Numbered from the stretch's first letter, positions 1 to 8,496 are shown. The stretch is DNA of 64,000 bases from Salinibacterium sp. NG253 (GCF_015864945.1 NZ_JADYWF010000001.1:1302378-1366377); one strand, 5' to 3'. Notes: generated by a model from the sequence alone, not told the origin. A program made the numbers and translations.

Positions 1-8
1 GTTGTCGA

Positions 9-311
9 TTAGTCGACGAACTGAACCTCTTTCCAGAAGGTGACGTAGTTGGAGAAGTCCTTGCCCACGCGTTCTGCGGCGCCCGGGAGGATGTTCGGGT
101 AGCTGAACGCGCGGTCCTGGTACTGCTGGCCGTTAGCGCTGACAACAAAGTACTGGCAGTCACCCTTCCACGGGCAGTGGTACGGGGTGGGGCTCTTCTC
201 GAGCAGTTCGTGGTTCACGCTGGCCGGCGGGAAGTACCAGTTGCCCTCAATCTTGAGGAGATCTTCCTTGGGTGCTTCTGCGATGACGGTGTCGCCGATT
301 ACTGCCTTCAT
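9..311 (-). CDS. DUF427 domain protein
   Basis: About 100 aa, soluble. The sequence matches the compact beta-rich DUF427 family, with the aromatic stretch NWYFPP near residue 25 and the CPWKGDCQY segment around residue 45. The biochemical role of the family is not established. I place the start at the ATG ending at 311, because a GGAGG sits 5 nt upstream; the ATG four codons earlier has no such site. It is followed on the same strand, after 88 bp, by nothing co-directional downstream within the window, while the next gene upstream (399-920) may share its promoter. Family assignment is confident; function is unknown. Confidence 0.85.
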   Translation of the reverse strand: MKAVIGDTVIAEAPKEDLLKIEGNWYFPPASVNHELLEKSPTPYHCPWKGDCQYFVVSANGQQYQDRAFSYPNILPGAAERVGKDFSNYVTFWKEVQFVD

Positions 312-398
312 ACTGTCCTCCATTGAGTCGGTCGTTAGTGAGTCAATGACGGGGTGCTCAGTCAGTGACTACTCGGTTCAACGCTCACGGAGCAAGCG

Positions 399-920
399 TC
401 ATTCCCGAACGATGGCAAACCTGGCTGCACCGTTGCTGACAATGGCCTCATCGAGGGCGCCGCGTCCGGCATCCAGAATCAGCTGCTGACCTGCCGTGCT
501 CGCCGACAGCAGGTGGTTGTGGGCCGATTTCAAGCCGGTGAACGCAGCGACAGCGGATGCCGCTTCCGGAGAAATGTAGTCAATGCCGGCATCGGCGAGA
601 GCATCTACGATCGCACCCGCCGCGAGGAGGTCGTCGACGGTGAACCCGCCGTGCGCGTTTCCGGCAGCGATGACGGCGACGGTGAAGCGGTCACCTTTGA
701 GTTCTTGTTGCGCGATGACCCACTCGGCGACGGCCGTGGCGGCCCCGGTTCCGGCGCTGAGAATGGAAAACGTTCCGGGCAACTCGGGGGCGGGCGTTGA
801 ACCGTCGGCGAGAGCATCCGCCCACACGACAACGTCGGCACCGGTGCTCAGCTCAAGCGCTTGGTCGCCGCCGAAGCCAAAGCGGACCTGGTACTGGGGT
901 TGGGTGCGGGGATCGTTCAC
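399..920 (-). CDS. 2-phosphosulfolactate phosphatase family (ComB-like) protein
   Basis: A 173-aa soluble protein with a GTG start. The pattern ADVVVWADAL near the N-terminus, VAVIAAGN in the middle and DLLAAGAIVDAL after it follows the ComB family. Archaeal ComB makes sulfolactate during coenzyme M synthesis, but actinobacteria carry ComB-like proteins without that pathway, so the substrate here is open. It is shorter than archaeal ComB. It lies upstream of, and co-directional with, the DUF427 gene. Family membership is fairly likely; the reaction is inferred only. Confidence 0.65.
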   Translation of the reverse strand: MNDPRTQPQYQVRFGFGGDQALELSTGADVVVWADALADGSTPAPELPGTFSILSAGTGAATAVAEWVIAQQELKGDRFTVAVIAAGNAHGGFTVDDLLAAGAIVDALADAGIDYISPEAASAVAAFTGLKSAHNHLLSASTAGQQLILDAGRGALDEAIVSNGAARFAIVRE

Positions 921-1034
921 TTCTTGAGGCTAAACGCGGCGGTCGTCTCGGTCACGTTGGGTTACAGAATGTGACATCAGACGCGGGCGGGCGGATGCTG
1001 ACTGCCGCATCGCGGCAACGACGAGATCTCGCCG

Positions 1035-2093
1035 CTATTCACCCGCGTTCGGAGCCCCACCCGGCACGACCGCGACTTTGCCTCTGCCATGACTGGAGGC
1101 GATCTGGTCGATCGCGTCAACGACCCCATCGAGCCCGACAACGCGTTCGATCGCGGGAACGAGCTCGCCGGACGCGAGCAACTCGGCAAGGTAGTTGAGG
1201 TCGTCGGGCGTGGGCGCAGCGGTGAACTGGTGGAACGAGACATCCGTCCCTTTGAAGGCCCGGGCCATGCGCATGAGGTGGAAGACGGGGCCGACCCAGC
1301 GATTGGTCATGGGGCCACTGACTCCCACAACGCGGGCGCCGGGAGCGAGGATGCTGCGCAGCTCGACTGCGGTTCGGTTGCCCATGAGGTCGAAGACCAC
1401 GTCGTACTGGCCGCCGACCGCGATGTAGTCCTCGGTTTCGTAGTCGATGACGTGCGTAGCTCCCAGGGCCCGCGATCGCTCGACGTTGCGACCGCTGCAC
1501 ACGGCGGTCACTTCCGCTGCCCCGAGAATGCGAGCGAGCTGCACCGCAAACGTGCCCACCCCACCCGCGGCACCATTAATGAGCACGCGGTCACCGGGCT
1601 GCACTGCGGCTTCGCGTCGCAAACCCTGCAGCGCGGTAAGGCCAGCGACCGGCGTTGCTCCGGCCGCCACGAAGTCGACACCGGCCGGCAGCACAACAAA
1701 GTTCTTGGCGGTGACGGACGCGTACTCGGCGAACGCTCCGCCGGCTGCCTCGCCAAAGACAGCATCTCCGATCGCGAAGCCGGTAACACCCTCGCCGACC
1801 GCAACGACGCGCCCCGCGACATCCGCTCCCGGGCTGAGACGCTTGGGTTTACGCAGCCCCATGACCAATCGAACGAACAGCGGCGTGCCACTCAGGATGC
1901 GCCAGTCGAGAGCGTTCGCGGAAGAGCCAAGCACCTGCACTAATAGCTTTCCTGACGCGACAGCGGGAGACGGAATGGTCTCGATCGCCAGGACATCTGT
2001 GTCGCCATAGCGCCGAGCAGTCACGGCCGTCATCGTCTCGGGAATCGCCCCGGCGGTGCTCGGATTCGAACTCGTGTGGGGAGGAATGGGCAT
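1035..2093 (-). CDS. MDR-type NAD(P)-dependent oxidoreductase (quinone reductase-like)
   Basis: A medium-chain dehydrogenase/reductase of about 352 aa. The catalytic GroES-like half comes first (SANALDWRILSG, then PGADVAGRVVAVG), followed by the Rossmann motif NGAAGGVGTFAVQLAR that binds NAD(P)H. The usual zinc-ligand pattern of alcohol dehydrogenases is not evident, so a quinone- or enone-reductase activity is more likely than alcohol oxidation. The ATG ending at 2093 has AGGAG 5 nt upstream and is preferred. The conserved family core begins about 20 residues later, at another ATG (2033), which is the alternative start. Physiological substrate unknown. Confidence 0.85.
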   Translation of the reverse strand: MPIPPHTSSNPSTAGAIPETMTAVTARRYGDTDVLAIETIPSPAVASGKLLVQVLGSSANALDWRILSGTPLFVRLVMGLRKPKRLSPGADVAGRVVAVGEGVTGFAIGDAVFGEAAGGAFAEYASVTAKNFVVLPAGVDFVAAGATPVAGLTALQGLRREAAVQPGDRVLINGAAGGVGTFAVQLARILGAAEVTAVCSGRNVERSRALGATHVIDYETEDYIAVGGQYDVVFDLMGNRTAVELRSILAPGARVVGVSGPMTNRWVGPVFHLMRMARAFKGTDVSFHQFTAAPTPDDLNYLAELLASGELVPAIERVVGLDGVVDAIDQIASSHGRGKVAVVPGGAPNAGE

Positions 2094-2194
2094 CGCGGCT
2101 CCTGCCGAATCGGTGCCCACAGTTTAGGACGAGCCTGCACTACTTGGTTCTTTTCTGTTCCACTCTGGATTCCTGAATCCCACTGGTAGAAACT

Positions 2195-2701
2195 ATGACT
2201 ATGCGCGTTCTACTGAAGCTCGTACTGGACTGTGACCCCGACGACGCGTGGCGTGCCATCCGCAGCCCGCACGTGTTTCAACAAGTGTCGGCCCCGCTGA
2301 CGACCTTCAAATCCTTGGAGGTCGGCGGCTTTCCTGAGCTGTGGCAGCCCGGCGAGCATCCGGTCAATATGGCAGCGCTCGGCCTTGTAACGGTTGGTCA
2401 GCAAGTGATCGACATATCGTTCGAGGAAGCCCCCCATGGTGTTCGTCTCGTGCGCGACCGTGGTCGAGGCCTCAGCGGCCCTCTCGCTCTCGTCACCGAG
2501 TGGGAACACACGATGGCTGTCAGCCCCGCCCCCGGGGGAAAAACTCTGTATCGCGACCAGTTGATCTTCAGCGCTGGCATTCTCACTCCCCTGCTCTGGC
2601 CGCTCTACTGGGCCTTCTGGCAGTGGCGTGGTGCCGCACTGCAGCGACTTGCCCCAACGTGGAGTTGGGGCACAACAAGAAGAACTAATCTCAATCTTTA
2701 G
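2195..2701 (+). CDS. SRPBCC-fold hypothetical protein
   Basis: A 168-aa protein. The opening (LKLVLDCDPDDAWRAIRSP) and the alternating strands that follow resemble SRPBCC/START-like ligand-binding proteins, in which the first strand leads into a DDAW-type helix. A hydrophobic stretch, LLWPLYWAFWQW, lies near residue 140 and may bury a ligand or touch the membrane. The ligand is unknown. Two in-frame ATGs (2195 and 2201) can serve as starts. It is divergent from the MDR gene, with about 100 bp of shared promoter space between them. Confidence 0.6.
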   Translation: MTMRVLLKLVLDCDPDDAWRAIRSPHVFQQVSAPLTTFKSLEVGGFPELWQPGEHPVNMAALGLVTVGQQVIDISFEEAPHGVRLVRDRGRGLSGPLALVTEWEHTMAVSPAPGGKTLYRDQLIFSAGILTPLLWPLYWAFWQWRGAALQRLAPTWSWGTTRRTNLNL

Positions 2702-2763
2702 GTTGACCGTTGTGGCTTCAGCCGTCGGCGTGAGCCGAATCGTGGGCGCGAAAGGAACACGCG

Positions 2764-3756
2764 GTGCCTCGACTGCGGCGAAGCAATACAACAGGGCGCG
2801 GGTACTCGCGCGTGCGATCGGGCCGGGGATTCAGTTACCGCGACCCCGATGGCGCAACGGTAACCGAGGCCGAACTCAAGGCGCGGTTTGGCTCGCTGGG
2901 CATCCCGCCGGCATGGACCGACGTCTGGATTTGTCCCTACGAGAACGGTCACGTGCTTGCGACCGGTTTCGACGAGGCCGGCCGCCGCCAGTACATCTAC
3001 CACCCGGCCTGGCGTGAGCGTCAAGATCGCGTGAAGTTCGACCGCGCGCTCGAACTCGCGGCAGTGCTCCCCGGCGCCCGCGGTGTCGTCACCCGCACTT
3101 TGCGCTCCAGCGACGACCCCCGCGAGCGCACTCTTGCCGCCGCGTTTCGGATGCTCGACACCGGCTCATTGCGCGTCGGCAGCGAGCGCTACGCCGAAGA
3201 GCACGGCAGCCACGGCCTCTCCACTCTGCTGTGCGACCACGTCACCGTCATCGGCGACAGGGTGCAGCTCTGCTTCCCTGCCAAGAGCGGCCAGCAGTGG
3301 GAAAGCGAAATAGTGGACGCCGATCTCGCCGAGTTCATTCGGCGACGCCTGCGCAGTGCCCCCGATGCATCGGTGCTGTCGTGGCGGGAGGGCCGCGAGC
3401 GCCGGTCGCTGACCGCAGCGGACATCAACGACTACGTTCGCGAACGCACCGGTGGCGACTTCACCGCCAAAGACTTTCGCACGCTGCGCGGCACAGTTGC
3501 TGCCGCATCAAGCCTGGCGGCGAGTGCGGCTGCTGCCGAGGTCGCGGTGCCGAAACTGAGCCAGCGGGCACGCTCGCGCGCCATCCGAGAGGCGATGGAA
3601 GCAGCCGCCGAAGTTCTCGGTAATACGCCCGCCATCGCGAAGAAGAGCTACGTTGACCCGCGCATCGTTGATCTGTTCTCGGCGGGTGAGACCATCGATC
3701 CGCACCGGCTCGCCTCCGCGGAAAGTGAAGTGCGTCAGTTGCTCTCCCGCGACTGA
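2764..3756 (+). CDS. Type IB DNA topoisomerase (poxvirus-like)
   Basis: About 330 aa with a GTG start, the usual length of bacterial TopIB. The N-terminal half carries the PAWTDVWICP and GRRQYIYHP patterns of the family. The C-terminal catalytic domain shows RVGSERYAEEHGSHGLSTL with the first active-site Arg, KDFRTLRGT, and KKSYVDPRI, in which Tyr296 is the predicted nucleophile forming the 3'-phosphotyrosyl intermediate. The enzyme relaxes supercoils without ATP. It lies 49 bp before the LigD-type polymerase gene on the same strand, so the two may be co-transcribed as a repair unit. Confidence 0.92.
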   Translation: MPRLRRSNTTGRGYSRVRSGRGFSYRDPDGATVTEAELKARFGSLGIPPAWTDVWICPYENGHVLATGFDEAGRRQYIYHPAWRERQDRVKFDRALELAAVLPGARGVVTRTLRSSDDPRERTLAAAFRMLDTGSLRVGSERYAEEHGSHGLSTLLCDHVTVIGDRVQLCFPAKSGQQWESEIVDADLAEFIRRRLRSAPDASVLSWREGRERRSLTAADINDYVRERTGGDFTAKDFRTLRGTVAAASSLAASAAAAEVAVPKLSQRARSRAIREAMEAAAEVLGNTPAIAKKSYVDPRIVDLFSAGETIDPHRLASAESEVRQLLSRD

Positions 3757-3805
3757 GTCACACGCTGGCCTTGTGTGGCGAGTGCTTTGAGCGCATTCTG
3801 AACGG

Positions 3806-4714
3806 ATGGCGCACTCACGGCAGGCCATCACCATCGACGGCCACTCCCTCACCCTGAGCAATCTCGACAAGGTGCTCTACCCAGAAACGGGAACCACCAA
3901 AGCCGACGTTCTTGAGTACTACGACGCCGTCGCCGACCTGATCATCGCGCACGCCCACGACCGCCCTGCCACCCGAAAACGCTGGGTGGATGGGGTGGGC
4001 ACGGCTGAGAACCCGGGAAACGTCTTCTTTCAGAAGAACCTCGAAAACTTCGCGCCCGACTGGATCGCTCGCCGCACGATGAAACACAGAGACCACTCCA
4101 ACGTGTACCCGCTCGTCAACGACCGCGCGACTCTCGCCTGGTTCGCTCAGGTGGCTGCCCTCGAGATTCATGTTCCGCAGTGGCGATTCGGCAAGAACGG
4201 CCAGCCGAAGAATCCCGATCGGCTGGTGCTCGACCTTGACCCCGGCGAGGGCGTCGGGCTGCCCGAGTGCGCCGAAGTCGCGCGTTACGCTCGCGCGCTA
4301 TTGGAAGACATGGATCTGAAACCGGTGCCGGTGACCAGCGGGAGCAAAGGCATCCACGTGTATGCAGGCCTCGATGGCCGCTCCAACTCTCAGAAGATGT
4401 CAGCGGTGGCGCACGAGCTTGCGCGAGCGTTAGAGGCCGATCATCCCGACCTCGTCGTCAGCGACATGAAGCGTTCGCTGCGCCCCGGAAAAGTGCTCAT
4501 CGACTGGAGTCAAAACAGCGCCGCCAAGACTACGGTGGCGCCGTATTCGTTGCGCGGGCGCCTTCACCCCACCGTGGCAACGCCCCGCACGTGGCACGAA
4601 CTTGCCGATCCCAACCTTGCTCAACTGGGGTACCGCGAAGTGATGGAACGGGTGACGCAGCTCGAGGATCCGCTCGCTGCACTGTCGGCTGCGCGGGATA
4701 ACCTGAACCCATGA
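3806..4714 (+). CDS. Stand-alone LigD polymerase domain (archaeo-eukaryotic primase type)
   Basis: A 302-aa protein equal in size to the POL module of LigD, with no ligase or phosphoesterase module attached. The metal-binding DLDPGEG (Asp143, Asp145) and the SGSKGIHVY motif typical of the primase superfamily are intact. Such proteins add nucleotides or ribonucleotides at DNA ends, in end joining with Ku or in gap filling. No ku or ligase gene is in the window. Its stop overlaps the start of the DUF1684 gene by 4 nt (ATGA). It follows topoisomerase IB by 49 bp. Confidence 0.9.
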   Translation: MAHSRQAITIDGHSLTLSNLDKVLYPETGTTKADVLEYYDAVADLIIAHAHDRPATRKRWVDGVGTAENPGNVFFQKNLENFAPDWIARRTMKHRDHSNVYPLVNDRATLAWFAQVAALEIHVPQWRFGKNGQPKNPDRLVLDLDPGEGVGLPECAEVARYARALLEDMDLKPVPVTSGSKGIHVYAGLDGRSNSQKMSAVAHELARALEADHPDLVVSDMKRSLRPGKVLIDWSQNSAAKTTVAPYSLRGRLHPTVATPRTWHELADPNLAQLGYREVMERVTQLEDPLAALSAARDNLNP

Positions 4715-5313
4715 CCGCTCTTGAGGTAGCCGACTGGCGCCGCCGCAACTTTGCTCTCTACGCCGCTATCCGTGAGAACCCGGATGCCGCGAGCGCCCAC
4801 GCCGACTGGCGTGCGGGACGAGATGAGATGTTTGCCACGCATCCAGCCAGCCCGCTATTGCCGGAGGACGTGCGCGGCTTTAAGGGGCTGCCGTTTGAGT
4901 CGTACAATCCCGATTGGCGTTTCGAGGCATCCATTGTTCCGGGTGACGATCGCCGCATGAATGTGGAGACGGGAACGGATGGCGTAGTGCCGTTTGACCT
5001 GCTCGGAACCGTCGAGATTGAGTCGGTTGGCTCGCTCGATGTGTGGCGCTTGGCGTCGTATGGCGGCGGCATTTTCATCCCGGTGAAGGATGCTCTCTCT
5101 CGCGTGAAGGGTGGCACCTACGGCGGTGGTCGCTACCTTCTCGACACCGTGAAGGGTGCCGATCTCGGAGCGGGTAGCACCCCCGAGTCGCTCGTGCTCG
5201 ACTTCAACTTTGCCTACAACCCTTCGTGCGCGTACGACCCCGCGTGGGCGTGCCCGCTCGCGCAGGCCGGCAACACTCTGGCTGGGCAAGTGCCGGTAGG
5301 CGAGCGCTACTAG
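4711..5313 (+). CDS. DUF1684 domain protein
   Basis: A 200-aa soluble protein. The features match DUF1684: an N-terminal WRRRNFALYAAIREN helix, LPFESYNPDWRF in the middle, and a C-terminal FNFAYNPSCAYDPAWACPLA segment with two conserved-looking cysteines. The molecular function of the family is unknown. It overlaps the upstream polymerase gene by 4 nt, which suggests translational coupling. It is followed by a 297-bp gap before the next start. Confidence 0.87.
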   Translation: MTALEVADWRRRNFALYAAIRENPDAASAHADWRAGRDEMFATHPASPLLPEDVRGFKGLPFESYNPDWRFEASIVPGDDRRMNVETGTDGVVPFDLLGTVEIESVGSLDVWRLASYGGGIFIPVKDALSRVKGGTYGGGRYLLDTVKGADLGAGSTPESLVLDFNFAYNPSCAYDPAWACPLAQAGNTLAGQVPVGERY

Positions 5314-5610
5314 GGGCATAACTGCTACGCTGGGGTTACTTGCGAAACAATTGTGTTTCCCTGCGTCGTAGAACGCTTCCCTCTTCTCGCCCACGTCAAT
5401 CAGAAACGTGCGGCTCGTAGAAAACTTTCTCCGGCGAACTGGAGTAATCCGCGCCGAACGAAAGTTCGAGATCTGACCTGTGTGCCGCACCCGTGCGAAA
5501 CGCCTGATTGGGTCGGTGTAGATCAGCACTGCCACGTTCATTTCGAACTGTGCCCGTGTGCCTCCGGTGTAACGCCCATCTGTTACTTATGCCTGAAAGG
5601 CACCATTACT
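5314..5610 (+). promoter_or_regulatory. Long structured leader of the DEAD-box helicase gene
   Basis: These 297 bases separate the DUF1684 stop from the proposed TTG start. They include a perfect 5-bp stem closed by a GAAA tetraloop at 5455-5468 and further complementary arms (CTCC with GGAG near 5430-5443). A nine-codon reading frame beginning ATGCCT at 5589 overlaps the helicase start and stops at 5618. Long autoregulatory or cold-responsive leaders are known for DEAD-box helicase genes such as E. coli deaD; a similar role here is inference. Confidence 0.45.
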
Positions 5611-7287
5611 TTGACTGAACAAACTTTTAGCTCGCTCGGCGTACCCGCCCCGCTGGTTGCAGCACTTGCAGCCGACGGCAAGACCACGCCGTTCCCCATC
5701 CAGCTCGACACCCTGCCTGACACCCTCAACGGTCGCGACGTTCTCGGCCGCGGAAAGACAGGCTCGGGCAAGACCCTCGCCTTCTCTCTTCCGATGGTTG
5801 CGCGCCTCGGTGGCACACTCTCCGGTGGCAAGCGTCGCCCGGGTCGCCCGCTGGGTCTCGTGCTCGCACCGACCCGTGAGCTCGCCACGCAGATCTCTGC
5901 TGTGATCGAACCTCTCGCTGCCGCGTATGGCCTCAACACCACCACGATCTTCGGTGGTGTCAGCCAGAACCGCCAGGTTGCTGCCCTCAAGGCCGGCGTC
6001 GACATTATTGTTGCCTGCCCCGGTCGTCTCGAAGACCTCATGAAGCAGGGCTTCGTGAGCCTCGACGCGATCGAGATCACCGTGCTTGACGAGGCCGACC
6101 ACATGGCCGACCTTGGCTTCTTGCCCGTCGTGACCCGCATCCTCGACAAGACTCCGAGCAATGGACAGCGGATGCTGTTCAGCGCCACCCTCGACAACGG
6201 TGTAGACAAGCTGGTTCGCCGCTTCCTCCACAACGAGGTACTGCACTCGGTTGACGAAGCGAACTCGCACGTCTCCGCCATGACCCACCACGTCTTCGAG
6301 ACCGAGAGCGTCGAATCGAAGCGCGTTCTCATCGAGAAGCTTGCTTCGGGCACCGGCCGCCGCATCCTCTTCATGCGCACCAAGCACCACGCCAAGAAGC
6401 TGGCACGCCAACTGACGGATGCCGGAATCCCCGCCGTCGACCTGCACGGAAACCTCTCGCAGGTTGCCCGTGACCGTAACCTCGCCGCGTTCTCCGCTGG
6501 CGACGTGAAGGTTCTTGTTGCTACTGACGTTGCAGCTCGCGGCGTGCACGTCGACAACATTGAGCTGGTCATCCACGTTGACCCGCCGGCCGAGCACAAG
6601 GCATACCTGCACCGCAGCGGCCGCACCGCTCGTGCTGGTGAAGAGGGCGACGTCGTCACGATCGTTCTTCCGACCCAGCGCAAAGACACCGCAGCGCTGT
6701 TGCGTAAGGCCGCCATCACGGTGACCCCGCAGCACGTCAACGCCAAGTCAGAAGCCGTAGTGGCCCTGACCGGTGAAGTAGCCGAATACGTCAAGCCTGC
6801 GCCTCGCGCAGCAGTCCCCGCCCGTGGCCAGTCACAGGGTGGACGTTCGCAGGGTGCAAACGCCCAGCGCAAGCGTTCACGTCGTGACGGCGAAGGCGGC
6901 TTCTACGAAGGCGAACGCGATGGTGCCCGTGAGGGTGGCCGTGGTGGCGCCGGTGGTCGTGGCGGAGCCGGTGGTCGTGGCGGCAACGGAGGCAACTCTC
7001 GTGGTGGCCGTAACGGTGCCGCTCGCGATGGCCAGGCACGTGATGGCGCTCGTGATGGCGCTCGTGGCGGCCAGCAGCGTAACGATCGTCAAGGCTCCGG
7101 CCGTGGCGCCGTCGTTGCCGGTTCAGGCTCAAGCGAACAGCGCTCAACTCAGCAGCCGCGCCAGCAGCAGGCTGAAGCTCCCACGCGTCCGCGCGGTGGC
7201 AAGGGCCGCGCTCAGGCCGGAAGCGGACCCGTTCGTGTTGGCCAGGTCGTGCGACCCAACCGTCGCGCTTCGAGCAGCGGGCGCTAA
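5611..7287 (+). CDS. DEAD-box ATP-dependent RNA helicase with RG-rich tail
   Basis: From the TTG at 5611, preceded by GAAAGG, this gives about 558 aa. The Q-motif (FPIQLDTLP, from residue 28), Walker A GKTGSGKT, PTRELATQ, DEAD (160-163), SAT and HRSGRTARAG (near 334) are all intact, so it is an active SF2 RNA helicase of the RhlE/CsdA type. Residues from about 407 form a basic tail rich in Arg-Gly-Gly and Arg-Asp-Gly repeats, typical of RNA-binding extensions. An 86-codon in-frame extension upstream lacks helicase similarity and probably belongs to the leader. Likely roles are ribosome assembly and mRNA remodelling in the cold. Confidence 0.92.
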   Translation: MTEQTFSSLGVPAPLVAALAADGKTTPFPIQLDTLPDTLNGRDVLGRGKTGSGKTLAFSLPMVARLGGTLSGGKRRPGRPLGLVLAPTRELATQISAVIEPLAAAYGLNTTTIFGGVSQNRQVAALKAGVDIIVACPGRLEDLMKQGFVSLDAIEITVLDEADHMADLGFLPVVTRILDKTPSNGQRMLFSATLDNGVDKLVRRFLHNEVLHSVDEANSHVSAMTHHVFETESVESKRVLIEKLASGTGRRILFMRTKHHAKKLARQLTDAGIPAVDLHGNLSQVARDRNLAAFSAGDVKVLVATDVAARGVHVDNIELVIHVDPPAEHKAYLHRSGRTARAGEEGDVVTIVLPTQRKDTAALLRKAAITVTPQHVNAKSEAVVALTGEVAEYVKPAPRAAVPARGQSQGGRSQGANAQRKRSRRDGEGGFYEGERDGAREGGRGGAGGRGGAGGRGGNGGNSRGGRNGAARDGQARDGARDGARGGQQRNDRQGSGRGAVVAGSGSSEQRSTQQPRQQQAEAPTRPRGGKGRAQAGSGPVRVGQVVRPNRRASSSGR

Positions 7288-7319
7288 GGCTCAGGCCCAG
7301 CGCAACACAGTTTTACCGT

Positions 7320-7372
7320 CGAGGGCGGCGAATCACTCCCAGCAGTGCTGGGTTGGGGTTCGTCGCCCCTCG
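7320..7372 (+). terminator. Branched hairpin after the helicase gene
   Basis: An outer stem pairs CGAGGGCGGCGAA (7320-7332) imperfectly with TTCGTCGCCCCTCG (7359-7372). It encloses a perfect 6-bp stem, CCCAGC-AGT-GCTGGG (7338-7352). It sits 32 bp past the helicase stop and has no long T tract. It is probably a terminator or a 3'-end stabilising structure. Confidence 0.5.
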
Positions 7373-7412
7373 GCGTTTAACGGGTGCAGTTGGTCGGAGT
7401 GCGTGCGGTCGC

Positions 7413-7435
7413 GCGTGCGTGCGTGCGTGCGTGCG
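7413..7435. repeat. GCGT tetranucleotide microsatellite
   Basis: Five consecutive GCGT units lie in a noncoding stretch. A 7-bp unit GGCTGGC is repeated about 3.5 times at 7466-7490 just downstream. Both precede the paired 111-bp elements. No gene is interrupted, so variation in copy number would have no coding effect. Confidence 0.8.
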
Positions 7436-7499
7436 CAGCAGTGGACGCGAGCTGATTGGCCGGCAGGCTGGCGGCTGGCGGCTGGCGGCTCAGCATCAC

Positions 7500-7610
7500 G
7501 GAAATTCAGGAGATTCTGTTACGCACCGCGCGAACCTGTCTCAGCATCCCCGGGTTTCGGGGCATCCGCACCGGCACCGTCCGCGCCCAAACCAGATCTC
7601 CTGAGTTTCC
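7500..7610. repeat. 111-bp element with inverted ends, copy 1
   Basis: The left end, 7500-7520, is GGAAATTCAGGAGATTCTGTT. The right end, 7594-7610, reads AGATCTCCTGAGTTTCC, nearly the reverse complement of the left end. The interior is GC-rich and noncoding, far too short to encode a transposase. An equal-length copy with the same left end lies exactly 200 bp downstream. This looks like a small non-autonomous or REP/MITE-type unit; the family is not recognised. Confidence 0.65.
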
Positions 7611-7699
7611 AACGTTGCTCAGCAGCGGCCTACGCGCACACCGCACAGCGCACAGCGCACAGCTACTCTCCGACCGCGAGCGCGGTCACGCTGCACTAC

Positions 7700-7810
7700 G
7701 GAAATTCAGGAGATTCTGTTGAGCACGTCGTTTGCACGGCATTGCTCCCGCAGGCTTCCGCCCTTTTCCGTCACCGGGCGCGATCACGCGAACGGTTTTC
7801 CTGAATTTCC
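7700..7810. repeat. 111-bp element with inverted ends, copy 2
   Basis: The 21-bp left end (7700-7720) is identical to that of copy 1. The right end (TCCTGAATTTCC, 7799-7810) is a perfect inverted match to the outer 12 bp of the left end. The interior differs substantially from copy 1 although the total length is the same. The rest of the 567-bp gap (7288-7854) has no convincing gene. Confidence 0.65.
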
Positions 7811-7854
7811 AAAGCCTGCGCACAGCAGACCGACGGGCAGGAGCTAGATCGCAG

Positions 7855-8394
7855 TTACGGCAGAACGCCGACGGAGGCGAGAGCTGCGCGCAGCAGTGCT
7901 CCGCGGCCGCCTTCCATGTCGGCGGTCACTGCTTCGGATACCGCGGCGGACGGGCTCAGCCAAGTGAGCTCGAGCGCATCCTGACGCGGTTCGCACGTAC
8001 CGGTGACGGGAACGACGTAGGCCATCGAAACGGCGTGCTGGCGGGGATCCGTGAACTGGCTATCGCCCGGCCACGGGAAGTATTCGGCGACCATGAACGG
8101 GGTCGGGCTTGCCGGCAGGAGCGGGAAGGCCATGGGGCCCAGATCTTTTTCCAGATGACGGAACAGAGCATCGCGCAACGTCTCGCCAAACATGACACGA
8201 CCAGAGACGAGGGTGCGGGTGATCTCACCATCGTTGCCGCGCACCAGAGTGCCGACCTCAGTGACGCGACCCAGCCCATCCACTCGCACAGGAATCGCCT
8301 CTACATAGAGCAGCGGCAGTCGCCTGCGGGTTTCCGCAAGCTCCTCATCTGAAAGCCAAGACGAGTTGGGATCTGGTGTGCCGACGGAGCTCAT
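7855..8394 (-). CDS. DUF4916 (NUDIX-fold) protein
   Basis: A 179-aa protein. The start region LSDEELAETRRRLPLLYVEAIPVRVD and the later GRVMFGETLRDALFRHLEKDLG follow the actinobacterial DUF4916 family, whose fold resembles NUDIX hydrolases. The NUDIX-box position reads GETLRDALFRHLEKDLG, so the usual REXXEE acidic cluster is not present and pyrophosphatase activity is doubtful. GGAGC lies just before the ATG. It is divergent from the membrane protein at 8497, with about 100 bp between starts. Confidence 0.8.
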   Translation of the reverse strand: MSSVGTPDPNSSWLSDEELAETRRRLPLLYVEAIPVRVDGLGRVTEVGTLVRGNDGEITRTLVSGRVMFGETLRDALFRHLEKDLGPMAFPLLPASPTPFMVAEYFPWPGDSQFTDPRQHAVSMAYVVPVTGTCEPRQDALELTWLSPSAAVSEAVTADMEGGRGALLRAALASVGVLP

Positions 8395-8496
8395 GCTCCA
8401 TTGTCACCCATCACGGAACGTTTAGTGCGCGCCAACGTCGCGCCGATTCGCTAACATTCCTCAGATGGGCATGTGCCCTTTCATCGAGAGGGCACC

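Noticed and set aside
1089-1943. Plus-strand open frame opposite the MDR oxidoreductase
   Set aside because: Antisense shadow of a well-supported gene; no family similarity or ribosome site.
5353-5610. In-frame N-terminal extension of the DEAD-box helicase
   Set aside because: Cys/Pro-rich translation unlike any helicase N-terminus, no good start context; the TTG at 5611 has GAAAGG and opens the conserved core.
5583-6872. Long open frame on the minus strand opposite the DEAD-box gene
   Set aside because: It mirrors the helicase codons, has no recognisable domains, and the plus strand carries all helicase motifs.
6824-7804. Plus-strand frame overlapping the helicase tail and the repeat region
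   Set aside because: Composition reflects the Arg/Gly-rich tail read in another frame and microsatellites; no domain.
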